DNA of 43,356 nucleotides from Christensenellaceae bacterium (GTDB lineage: Bacteria > Bacillota > Clostridia > Christensenellales > Aristaeellaceae), in contig DUQK01000053.1 of NCBI GenBank assembly GCA_012837835.1, positions 1 to 43,356 of the forward strand. Direction: 5' to 3'. Position 1 is the first letter of the stretch; each line of letters starts with the position of its first letter. Positions 33,722-41,641 of the stretch are shown here, one piece after another. The position numbers and the translations under genes were made by a program. The notes below the pieces were generated by a model, which worked only from the letters and a program-made list of their open reading frames with translations, was not told the DNA's origin and made no database searches.

Positions 33722-33724
33722 TTT

Positions 33725-34969
33725 TTATTCCTTTCCCCCTACATACTCAGCTGCAGATTTACCAGCAAGAGCACCGGTTGAAAAAGCTATTTGAAGATTA
33801 TAGCCTCCAGTGTAGGCATCTACATCAAGTACTTCGCCTGCAAAATATAGACCGCTTATTTTTTTTGCCTGCATTGTACTGGGATCTATTTCATCTACTG
33901 ATATTCCACCCCTTGTAATTACCGCTTCTTCAAAAGGGCGTAGCTTTTCAAAGTGCAAGGGTATACTTTTTAAAGTGTTTACTATACTCCATCTATCTTT
34001 ATTACTAAGGTGAGCTAATTTTGTTTTCTCATACACGTCTGATAGCTCAAGTAAAATATCTACCATGCTTTTAGGTACATAGCTTTGCATAAGTGTATTA
34101 AGCTGTATAGAACCGTTTTCATTGCATTCTCTTTGGAGTCTATTCATTAGCGTATAAATATCAAGTACAGGTTTCATATCAAGGCAAATATCTATTCTAT
34201 GAGCTTCAATACCCGTAATATGGCTGCTTAATGCAATAGCTATGGGACCTGATATGCCAAAGTGCGTAAATAATAGTTCCCCTTGCTTTGAGAACACTTC
34301 TTTACCATCTACAAGAGCGGTTAGTAAAACATTTTTAAGGGTCAAACCGCTTAGTTTTTTTACCCAATCATCGGATAGTTCTATCGGAACAAGTGCGGGA
34401 CTTGTATGTGTCACTTCAAGCCCAACCTGCTTTGCAAATATATATCCATCTCCAGTTGAACCTGTAGAGGGGTAACTTAAACCACCAGTTGCAACTACTA
34501 TTGCATTACAAGGTATATAATCTCCATCAGTCAGCATTAGTCCTTTAACTCCAGCATTCTTAACATCTATTTCGGCAACTCTTGAATTGAGTCTTATATC
34601 GGCACACCTGATCGCATTTTCGAATGCTCGCGTTACATCTGAAGCCTTATCAGATTCAGGATATACTCTCCTGCCTCTTTCAAGTTTTGTGGGACAATTT
34701 AATGATTCAAGCAAATTACGCAGTGCTGAAGGGCTTAAATGGTTAAGCGCTGAATATAAAAATTTTGCATTCCTTGGAACATTCTCTAAAAAAGTGTTTA
34801 TATCACAATCATTTGTAATATTGCACCTGCCCTTGCCTGTAATATAAAGCTTCTTACCGAGTTTTTCGTTTTTTTCAAGAAGAATAACTTTAGCATCCGC
34901 TTTAATTGCCGCGTATGCGGCAATTATACCGCTGGCACCACCACCTATAATAGCAACTATATTAGACAT
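33725..34969 (-). CDS. FAD-dependent oxidoreductase of the HI0933/YhiN flavoprotein family
   Basis: The 414-residue protein has an N-terminal FAD-binding Rossmann motif (IIGGGASGIIAA, residues 8-19), the family motif KLYITGKGRCNITND near residue 48 and VVATGGLSYPSTGSTGDGY near 155. The C-terminal FAD motif GLYFAGEVLDVDAYTGGYN is also present. The reaction is unknown for most family members. ATG 34969 is preferred: it lies within the last codons of the RpiR gene (8-base overlap), and longer frames would overlap that gene further. The ribosome binding site is weak, so translation is likely coupled. Confidence 0.9.
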   Translation of the reverse strand: MSNIVAIIGGGASGIIAAYAAIKADAKVILLEKNEKLGKKLYITGKGRCNITNDCDINTFLENVPRNAKFLYSALNHLSPSALRNLLESLNCPTKLERGRRVYPESDKASDVTRAFENAIRCADIRLNSRVAEIDVKNAGVKGLMLTDGDYIPCNAIVVATGGLSYPSTGSTGDGYIFAKQVGLEVTHTSPALVPIELSDDWVKKLSGLTLKNVLLTALVDGKEVFSKQGELLFTHFGISGPIAIALSSHITGIEAHRIDICLDMKPVLDIYTLMNRLQRECNENGSIQLNTLMQSYVPKSMVDILLELSDVYEKTKLAHLSNKDRWSIVNTLKSIPLHFEKLRPFEEAVITRGGISVDEIDPSTMQAKKISGLYFAGEVLDVDAYTGGYNLQIAFSTGALAGKSAAEYVGGKE

Positions 34970-35816
34970 TATCAGTATATTCCCGGTTTTCCTGCCAAAG
35001 CACTTCAAGTTCGTGAAGGTTTTTTCTGAGCGATTCCTCATTATACCTTCCAAGTGCTGTGAGCAGGGCATTTACCAGCGCCATTGGAGCCGCCATAGAA
35101 TCTACAAATGAAGATATTCGTGTTGATGCGTCAAGGCATAAGTCGCTCGCATCATGTAAGGGGCTTAATATTCCATCAGTAATACCTATAACGGTTGCTC
35201 CGCGCATCTTTGCAAGACGCATAGATTCAAGCGTTCTTGTTGAATATCTAGGGAAGCTTATAGCAATAAGGCAGTCATCTTTATTTATTCTCGCCATACT
35301 TTCATATATGGCTCTACTTCTCGCCATAACTACCTCCACATCGTCAAAAATATAATATAAATAATGAGCAAAGAAATCTGCCAGAGGTGCTGCAGAACGT
35401 AGACCTAAAATGTATTTTGTTTTTGCTCGCGATATGGCTTCAACAACCGTGTCAAAGGTTTTTAAATTAATCTGCTGCATAGCTTCTTGAATATTTATAA
35501 CGTCAGAAGATAGAACAGATGAAACTATGTCCTCCGATGACAGGTGAGCTGTCATGTTGAATCGTTGAGCGCTTGTTAGTCTGTGACGCATTATCTCTTG
35601 CAAAGCGCTCTGCATTTGAGGATAGCCTTCATATCCAAGTGCAGTGGCAAAACGTACAACAGTACTTTCACTCACCCCTACAACCTTAGATAGCTTAGAT
35701 GCAGTCATAAAAGCAGCTTTATCATACTCTTCTTGTATAAAACGTGCTATTTTTTTATGACCTTTGCTTAAGCGTTTATTTGTTTTCTTAAGATCATCTA
35801 TAATATTTGTGGACAT
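34962..35816 (-). CDS. RpiR/MurR-family transcriptional regulator
   Basis: The 284-residue protein has an N-terminal helix-turn-helix of RpiR type (SKLSKVVGVSESTVVRFATALGY, around residues 40-62) and a C-terminal SIS domain, which binds phosphosugars (YILGLRSAAPLADFF near 135, LIAISFPRYSTRTLE near 183). AAGGTG precedes ATG 35816. It sits between surE and the flavoprotein gene in the same direction. Its target is unknown and may be its own operon. Confidence 0.9.
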   Translation of the reverse strand: MSTNIIDDLKKTNKRLSKGHKKIARFIQEEYDKAAFMTASKLSKVVGVSESTVVRFATALGYEGYPQMQSALQEIMRHRLTSAQRFNMTAHLSSEDIVSSVLSSDVINIQEAMQQINLKTFDTVVEAISRAKTKYILGLRSAAPLADFFAHYLYYIFDDVEVVMARSRAIYESMARINKDDCLIAISFPRYSTRTLESMRLAKMRGATVIGITDGILSPLHDASDLCLDASTRISSFVDSMAAPMALVNALLTALGRYNEESLRKNLHELEVLWQENREYTDNV

Positions 35817-35835
35817 TTACTCACCTTTACTTATG

Positions 35836-36576
35836 TTATATAAAGCCTTGTAATGTTGAATTGTGGTCGGCATATCCCCCCACAAGTGTGTAAGTAATAT
35901 AACCTTTTTTAAGATAATATACATCACTACCGGGCTCTGCTTCTTCGTAAGTACCTCTACAATCTGGCCAGAAATAAGGTTCATTAAGCGGACTCATACG
36001 ACTTATAAAACCGTCTGTAAAAAAGCCTTGACTTATAGTGGCCATACGTTCACCCTTGGTTTGCTCGTGTAAAACCGCGGGTGAGTTTACATTTAAGAAA
36101 CACATGCGAGGCATAGGATTAGACTTTAAAAAGCAAATTTTACCAACGGCAGATTTAGCAAAACCACGTAGCATTTCTTTATTAGCGGATGAACCTATAG
36201 AAAGCGCCATAGAAGGTATGTAATTCATTGCAGCTTCTCTTGCTGCACCATCGGTACCACTATAATACACTGCAGCGCCTGCATTAAAACCATCATTAAT
36301 ACCGGCAATGCAAAAATCAATATTTTTATCGGTAAGGCAGGGTGCAATGCGTACGCAATCCACCGGAAAACCATTTACAGCATAACCATTAATATCGCCA
36401 AACGAAAAAGGCTTTGCCATAAGCGGCTTTTCAATAGACATGCTGTGGCTTGTAGCGCTCTGCTGTACGATAGGCGCAACGACTAGCACGCTATGACCAG
36501 CCTCCAAGCAGGTTTCTGCTAATATTCTAAGACCAGTTGAGTTGTATCCATCGTCATTAGTTATGAGTATATGCAT
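35836..36576 (-). CDS. surE: 5'/3'-nucleotidase SurE
   Basis: SurE is a metal-dependent phosphatase of nucleoside monophosphates, used in stationary-phase survival. The 246-residue protein starts with the metal motif ILITNDDGYNSTGLR (Asp8, Asp9) and has the family blocks VVAPIVQQSATSHSM near 40 and YYSGTDGAAREAA near 105. ATG 36576 is chosen because GAAAGGA lies just upstream; the longer frame would overlap the exporter gene. It lies 19 bases before the RpiR gene and 20 after the exporter gene, so it belongs to the same operon. Confidence 0.92.
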   Translation of the reverse strand: MHILITNDDGYNSTGLRILAETCLEAGHSVLVVAPIVQQSATSHSMSIEKPLMAKPFSFGDINGYAVNGFPVDCVRIAPCLTDKNIDFCIAGINDGFNAGAAVYYSGTDGAAREAAMNYIPSMALSIGSSANKEMLRGFAKSAVGKICFLKSNPMPRMCFLNVNSPAVLHEQTKGERMATISQGFFTDGFISRMSPLNEPYFWPDCRGTYEEAEPGSDVYYLKKGYITYTLVGGYADHNSTLQGFI

Positions 36577-36595
36577 AAGATTCCTTTCTTTTCTT

Positions 36596-37003
36596 TTAAT
36601 TTTTGCGTATTCGCAAAAACAATAATGATGAAATAGTAAGCGCAAGGGCAATAGCCCCTATACCGCCAAAAGCTTCAATAAGTGTGTATACTGCGGAAGT
36701 ATAATTCTTTTGTACAAAATACTCGGCTGACCTATATAAGGTAAGACCCGGAACCATGGGTATTATACCACTTGCAAAGTAGATAGTTGCAACGGATTTT
36801 GTTATTCTTGCGGCAATTTCACACAGCACTCCTATCACCAGCCCACACGCAAAATAGGCAAAGAAACTTTGATTCAGCGCTTTATATACAATATATCCGC
36901 ATAGACCTATTATTGCGCTAAAATGCAATGTGTTCCTCGGCTGTCCCAGCAAAGTGGCTAAGGATATGGTTCCTAAAACGCAAGCTAATAACTCTATCGC
37001 CAT
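36596..37003 (-). CDS. ThrE-type threonine/serine exporter, C-terminal half (YjjB-like)
   Basis: The 135-residue membrane protein has about four or five hydrophobic segments and matches the DUF3815 half of the ThrE exporter (ASGIIPMVPGLTLYRS is the conserved motif, near residue 80). In Corynebacterium ThrE is one fused protein; here the two halves are separate and adjacent. ATG 37003 lies 4 bases after the stop of the first half. A TTG at 37027 in frame is possible but would overlap that gene. Confidence 0.85.
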   Translation of the reverse strand: MAIELLACVLGTISLATLLGQPRNTLHFSAIIGLCGYIVYKALNQSFFAYFACGLVIGVLCEIAARITKSVATIYFASGIIPMVPGLTLYRSAEYFVQKNYTSAVYTLIEAFGGIGAIALALTISSLLFLRIRKN

Positions 37004-37007
37004 AATA

Positions 37008-37802
37008 TCAAAATATAGTGAGTACAAGGCTTACGCTTATTGCAACAAGCACTGCGTTAAAAAAAGCCTCTGCACCTCGGGCAACACCGGAGATAAGGTC
37101 GCCACGCATGGTGTCTCTCATTGCGTTTGTCATCGCAACACCCGGAAGCAAAGGCATGATAGATCCTGCGATAATAGACATTTGATCGCCGCCAAATATT
37201 TTAATGAGTACAAGCGCAACTGTTGTAGCAACTCCGGGCGAAAAAATAGAAATAAGCAAGGAAGGCATAGCAACATATCGTAAAAAGCAGATAAAAAATT
37301 GCATTGAAAAGCCTGAGGCGAAGCTAATTAAAAATTCCCTAACCCCTCCCCCAAACATAACCGCAAAGGCAGAAGTACATAGTGCGCAGGAAAGGCAACT
37401 TATTAGCGGATTTTCATCACGTCTAGATTGCAGCTCTTTAAGCATTTCAAGCGCCTGCTCGGCTGTAAGCTTATTATCAGCTATTGCCCTAGATATACTG
37501 TTTACCTCGTTTATTCTGCTAAGCCAAAGTGAACGCTCTGAAACTCGTATGCTTCGAGTAATAGTATTACCATCCTTAAGAGTAAATGAAACCATAAAGC
37601 CGGTAGGAAATGCGAGTATTTCAGTCTTTGCAAGACCAAATGCACTTCCGATTCTAAGGGCTGTATCCTCTGCACGATAAGTTTCACCGCTGCAGGCAAG
37701 TATAATACTAGTTGCAGTTACTACAACATCTATAACAGTATTTATATCCTGCTCATTGCAGGTTACATGATTTACAGAAGAACACATATCAACTGAACGC
37801 AA
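37008..37802 (-). CDS. ThrE-type threonine/serine exporter, N-terminal half (YjjP-like)
   Basis: The 264-residue protein matches the DUF1212 half of the ThrE exporter: a soluble start (ACSGETYRAEDTALRIGSAFG near residue 37) and about five membrane segments in the second half, with IMPLLPGVAMTNAMRDTMRG near 215. With the next gene it should form a proton-driven amino-acid exporter in the membrane. The TTG at 37802 is chosen as start: AGGAGG lies 6 bases upstream. It is the first gene of the long minus-strand operon and has its own promoter. Confidence 0.87.
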   Translation of the reverse strand: MRSVDMCSSVNHVTCNEQDINTVIDVVVTATSIILACSGETYRAEDTALRIGSAFGLAKTEILAFPTGFMVSFTLKDGNTITRSIRVSERSLWLSRINEVNSISRAIADNKLTAEQALEMLKELQSRRDENPLISCLSCALCTSAFAVMFGGGVREFLISFASGFSMQFFICFLRYVAMPSLLISIFSPGVATTVALVLIKIFGGDQMSIIAGSIMPLLPGVAMTNAMRDTMRGDLISGVARGAEAFFNAVLVAISVSLVLTIF

Positions 37803-37821
37803 AAAATACCTCCTGTGAGCT

Positions 37822-37850
37822 ATATTACCATTTTTTATTATTACAGTAAA
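37822..37850 (-). promoter_or_regulatory. Promoter of the ThrE-surE-RpiR operon
   Basis: On the minus strand TTTACT (37850-37845), a 17-base spacer and TAATAT (37827-37822) lie about 20 bases before the TTG start. It is divergent from the secG promoter. Confidence 0.55.
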
Positions 37851-37897
37851 GAATGATTTGTCCTAACAACACCATATGTGATTTTTAATATTCAGGC

Positions 37898-37926
37898 TTG
37901 CACTTTATCAAATGCTATGATAGGAT
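37898..37926 (+). promoter_or_regulatory. Promoter of secG
   Basis: TTGCAC (37898-37903), a 17-base spacer and TAGGAT (37921-37926) lie about 32 bases before the secG ATG. An alternative -10, TGCTATGAT, overlaps it. Confidence 0.5.
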
Positions 37927-37957
37927 ACATGTGTTCTTTGAAAGAGAGGTAGTTTTA

Positions 37958-38191
37958 ATGTCAGGAATTAAGTTAGTAATGACAATCCTTATGATGGTAT
38001 CAGCCGTTTCACTTATAATATCCGTTCTTCTTCAGAAGGGAGATACCGAACAGTCTGTCTTTTTTGGCGGCGCTACAAACAGTTATTTGGGCAAAAACAA
38101 GGAAAAAACCAAGGAAGGTAAACTTGCTACTGCAACAAAAATATCCGCGGGAGTGTTTATACTGCTTTCCATTGTAATGTTGTTCCTATAA
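37958..38191 (+). CDS. secG: Preprotein translocase subunit SecG
   Basis: SecG is the small third subunit of the SecYEG channel and helps SecA-driven export. The 77-residue protein has two membrane segments (about residues 4-24 and 57-77) around a polar loop, with the family motif ISVLLQKGDTEQSVFFGG near residue 20. ATG 37958 has GAGAGG upstream; the longer frame to 37898 overlaps the promoter. In many Firmicutes secG is followed by rnr and smpB; here a terminator and an ABC-F gene follow. Confidence 0.92.
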   Translation: MSGIKLVMTILMMVSAVSLIISVLLQKGDTEQSVFFGGATNSYLGKNKEKTKEGKLATATKISAGVFILLSIVMLFL

Positions 38192-38208
38192 TCTTTACCA
38201 CACTTTGG

Positions 38209-38234
38209 CTGGCGCTGTATGCGTCAGTTTTTTT
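38209..38234 (+). terminator. Intrinsic terminator between secG and the ABC-F gene
   Basis: CTGGCGC (38209-38215) pairs with GCGTCAG (38221-38227), with one G:T pair and the loop TGTAT, and seven T residues follow. It lies 14 bases before the ABC-F start codon, so it could also act as an attenuator of that gene. Confidence 0.85.
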
Positions 38235-38248
38235 CTGTCAAGGATATT

Positions 38249-40174
38249 ATGCTCTATATAAATGTACAGCATATCGCTAAAGCTTTTGGCGATAAATATG
38301 TATTAAAAGATGTAAACTTTTCGTTAAGTGCGGGTCAAAAAATTGGCTTGGTTGGTGTGAACGGTTCCGGTAAAAGCACACTGATCAAGTTACTTTCTTC
38401 AAAGTTACATCCGGATGAAGGTAATATAACGTTTTCTAGAGGAATAAATATCGCATATCTTGAACAGGCTTGGATACCAAAACCTCATGAAACGGTAAAA
38501 GATGCCTTGTTTTTTATATTTAAGCCGCTCATTGATATGGAAATAAAGCTCAAGCAATTAGAACAACGTATGTCACAAGCCTCTTCGGAAGAACTTTTAA
38601 GCCTTGGCAATGAATACTCAGATACTCTGCATAAATATGAAGAACAAGGCGGATATTCATTTCGCTCACATATAAATGGGGTACTTCATGGACTGGGGTT
38701 TATAAACGGAGATGAGAATAGGCTTGCGTCAAGCCTTAGTGGCGGTGAGCTTACAAGACTAAATCTAGCTAGGTTACTTTTGTTAAAACCTGATGTAATG
38801 CTACTTGATGAGCCCACAAATCACCTTGATATAGATGCTCTAACCTGGCTTGAAAGCTACCTTGAGGATTTTACTGGCGCTGTTATTGTTGTTTCACACG
38901 ATAGATTTTTTCTGGATAAGGTATGTACGGACATAATTGAACTTCTATTTGGTGTCAGCGAATATTACAGTGGCAATTATACGTCCTACATAAAACAACG
39001 TGCTGAACGTTTTGAAAGCAGAATGCGAGTATTTACCAAACAACAAGATGAGATAAAGCGCCAGACCGCTATTATAGAGCGTTTCAAGTCTTTCAATAGA
39101 GAAAAATCTATTCGAGCAGCTGAAAGTAGAACAAAAAAGCTTGATAAAATGAAATTGCTTAATAAGCCTGCTGAAGAAAAAACAATTACTTTCGGCTTTA
39201 TCGCGAATAAAAGAATAGGCGATGATGCACTTATAGTGAGTGCCCTTAAGAAATCCTTTGGAGAGCGTCTAATTTTTGAAGATGTAGACTTCATGCTATC
39301 AGCCGGTGAAAATGCTGTAATAATAGGTGCGAACGGCACAGGAAAAACAACTCTAATTGAATGTATACTAGGTATACAAACACCAGATAGCGGCAATGTT
39401 AAACTTGGAACAAACGTTCAAATAGGTTATTATTCTCAAAAAATGGAAGAGCTAAACCAAGATAAAACTGTATTAAGAGAAGTATACGATGCCTATCCCC
39501 TTGTAAGCCATACTAAAATAAGATCTATACTCGCCCAGTTTAGATTCGTTGGTGATGATGTGCATAAGCAAATTTCTCAACTTTCAGGCGGCGAAAAAGC
39601 TCGCGTAGCACTAACTAAGCTTATGTTAAGCAGCTGCAATTTACTTGTTATGGATGAACCAACTAATCACCTTGACTCTGATAGCCGTGAAGTACTTGAA
39701 ATAGCTCTTGAAAACTACAATGGTACTATACTTGCTGTTTCCCATGATAGGTTTTTCACAAACCGTATAGCAGATAAAATATTACATTTAGAACACGGCA
39801 TAATAAAGGTATACGAAGGTAATTATAATGATTTTTTATTTGAACAGGAAAAACAAAAGCTACATGGGAAAGACTATGAACCCGGGATTACAAAAACTCA
39901 GCTTAATAAAAACAGAAAACGCTCAAGAGATGAGGAGCGTAAAATAATGGAACTGAATACACTGGTTAAAAATGCAGAGAAAGCTGTATTAGCTGCTGAG
40001 GAAAAATTAAATAAACTTGAACAATTACTATCTAATGTAACGCTTTATGAAGATAAAAACAAGGCTATAGAAATTATAAAGCTTCATGAAGAAGCTAAAG
40101 AAGAAGTTGAACGCAAATACTCCTTATGGCTTGAGGCAGAGGGAAATTACAATAGGCATATTGAAGATGATTAA
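38249..40174 (+). CDS. ABC-F family ATPase (Uup/YdiF type)
   Basis: The 641-residue soluble protein has two ATPase domains and no membrane part. Domain 1: Walker A GVNGSGKST (36-44), signature LSGGELTRL, Walker B VMLLDEPTNHLD. Domain 2: GANGTGKTT, LSGGEKARV, LLVMDEPTNHLD. Between them lies the basic interdomain linker (EIKRQTAIIERFKSF and on) that reaches into the ribosome in this family; a C-terminal coiled coil follows (about 560-635). It acts on the ribosome; some members give antibiotic resistance, which sequence alone cannot decide. ATG 38249 (AAGGA upstream) is preferred, since the earlier ATG 38219 lies inside the terminator loop. Confidence 0.92.
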   Translation: MLYINVQHIAKAFGDKYVLKDVNFSLSAGQKIGLVGVNGSGKSTLIKLLSSKLHPDEGNITFSRGINIAYLEQAWIPKPHETVKDALFFIFKPLIDMEIKLKQLEQRMSQASSEELLSLGNEYSDTLHKYEEQGGYSFRSHINGVLHGLGFINGDENRLASSLSGGELTRLNLARLLLLKPDVMLLDEPTNHLDIDALTWLESYLEDFTGAVIVVSHDRFFLDKVCTDIIELLFGVSEYYSGNYTSYIKQRAERFESRMRVFTKQQDEIKRQTAIIERFKSFNREKSIRAAESRTKKLDKMKLLNKPAEEKTITFGFIANKRIGDDALIVSALKKSFGERLIFEDVDFMLSAGENAVIIGANGTGKTTLIECILGIQTPDSGNVKLGTNVQIGYYSQKMEELNQDKTVLREVYDAYPLVSHTKIRSILAQFRFVGDDVHKQISQLSGGEKARVALTKLMLSSCNLLVMDEPTNHLDSDSREVLEIALENYNGTILAVSHDRFFTNRIADKILHLEHGIIKVYEGNYNDFLFEQEKQKLHGKDYEPGITKTQLNKNRKRSRDEERKIMELNTLVKNAEKAVLAAEEKLNKLEQLLSNVTLYEDKNKAIEIIKLHEEAKEEVERKYSLWLEAEGNYNRHIEDD

Positions 40175-40205
40175 TTGCACTTAGCTTTTAAGATATTAAA
40201 TTGCA

Positions 40206-40214
40206 TGTTATAAT
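40206..40214 (+). promoter_or_regulatory. Extended -10 promoter of selA-selB
   Basis: TGTTATAAT (TG at 40206, TATAAT 40209-40214) is an extended -10 element with a poor -35 (TTTTAA). It lies 30 bases before the selA ATG. Confidence 0.55.
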
Positions 40215-40243
40215 CAAGCAGAGCCGATATTAAGGAGAATGAT

Positions 40244-41641
40244 ATGCAGTACCGCAACGAACTCTTAAGACAATTGCCGGCAATAGATACATTATTGCAG
40301 AGCAATGAAGCAGCGAACCTTATAAGGGATTATTCTTACAAGACCGTTTTAATTGCATTCAGACAGGCAATAGATTATGCACGCAAAGAACTTATTAATG
40401 GTAATATTGAAAAGTGTAGTAAAGTGGATATTATTACTATGGCAGAAAAAATATTGAATGATAAAAATTTAACAGGAATAAGAAAAGTTATAAATTGCAG
40501 CGGTACTGTGCTACATACCAATCTGGGTAGGTCTGTACTACCTGAAAAAGCCGCAAAAGCGGCATATATAGCGGCTTCCAACTATATAAACATAGAATAC
40601 GACCTTGCTACTGGCGAAAGAGGCGATAGGCATGCTCATGTTGAACAGCAGCTAGTTTCGCTTACAGGCTGTGAATCAGCACTATTTGTAAACAATAACG
40701 CCGCTGCGGTTCTTCTTATGCTTTCTGCCTTGGTAAAAGGTGGAGAGGTCGTAGTATCCCGTGGTGAGTTGGTTGAAATTGGCGGTTCATTCCGTGTGCC
40801 TGACATTATGAAACAAAGTGGCTGTTATCTTAAAGAAATTGGCACCACAAATAAAACCCGTTATTTTGACTATAAAAATGCAATAACCGATAGCACTAAA
40901 GCAATTCTAAAGGTACATACAAGTAATTATAAAATTGTAGGTTTCACAGAAGATGTAGATGTTAAAAGACTTGCTGAACTTGCGCATGATAATAATATGC
41001 CACTTTTATGTGATTTAGGTTCCGGTTTACTTGAAACCTGCGATAATCCTATACTTGAAAATGAGCCTTCTGTTAAAGAATGGATAGAAAAAGGTGCTGA
41101 TGTTGTGTGTTTTTCAGGTGATAAGCTGCTTGGCGGACCACAAGCCGGCATAATAGTAGGCAAAGAAACTTACATTTCAGTACTAAAAAAACATCCGCTG
41201 ATACGTGCGCTTCGCATGGATAAAATTACGCTCTCTGCGCTTGAAGCAACACTATCTTTGTACTTTGATTGTGATGTGGCAGATACTAACATTCCACTTA
41301 GAAAAATGTTGTTTCAGGATGAACTATGTATTAAAAACCGAGCGAAAATAATACTTGAAAGTATTAACAAAATAGATAGTTTAAGCACTAAGTTGATACC
41401 CAGCCAAGCTTTGGTTGGTGGAGGTTCAGCTCCTGGTGAATATATTCCCTCATATGCAATATGTATGTCACATATCAATATATCTCCAGATAGGCTTGCT
41501 TATTTATTAAGACAGCGAGAAGTGCCTGTCATTGGTCGCATACATAAAAACTCTGTATTTCTTGATATGTTCTGTGTGTTTGATAATGATATCCCCCTGC
41601 TTATTCAAGCCATTAAAAGCTGTGGTGTAATAAATGAATAG
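40244..41641 (+). CDS. selA: L-seryl-tRNA(Sec) selenium transferase
   Basis: SelA converts seryl-tRNA(Sec) to selenocysteinyl-tRNA(Sec) using selenophosphate and pyridoxal phosphate. The 465-residue protein has the N-terminal tRNA-binding region (LRQLPAIDTLLQ) and a fold-type I core with VINCSGTVLHTNLGR near residue 84, IEYDLATGERGDRHAH near 115 and the pyridoxal phosphate lysine Lys294 in FSGDKLLGGPQAG. AAGGAG precedes ATG 40244. It overlaps selB by eight bases. Confidence 0.96.
   Translation: MQYRNELLRQLPAIDTLLQSNEAANLIRDYSYKTVLIAFRQAIDYARKELINGNIEKCSKVDIITMAEKILNDKNLTGIRKVINCSGTVLHTNLGRSVLPEKAAKAAYIAASNYINIEYDLATGERGDRHAHVEQQLVSLTGCESALFVNNNAAAVLLMLSALVKGGEVVVSRGELVEIGGSFRVPDIMKQSGCYLKEIGTTNKTRYFDYKNAITDSTKAILKVHTSNYKIVGFTEDVDVKRLAELAHDNNMPLLCDLGSGLLETCDNPILENEPSVKEWIEKGADVVCFSGDKLLGGPQAGIIVGKETYISVLKKHPLIRALRMDKITLSALEATLSLYFDCDVADTNIPLRKMLFQDELCIKNRAKIILESINKIDSLSTKLIPSQALVGGGSAPGEYIPSYAICMSHINISPDRLAYLLRQREVPVIGRIHKNSVFLDMFCVFDNDIPLLIQAIKSCGVINE

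Noticed and set aside
36596-37802. The split ThrE genes as a frameshifted single gene
   Set aside because: Each half is complete, the stop and next start are four bases apart, and split two-gene versions are common in Firmicutes.
38219-38248. Upstream ATG 38219 as start of the ABC-F gene
   Set aside because: It lies in the loop of the secG terminator, has no ribosome binding site, and adds residues not seen in the family.
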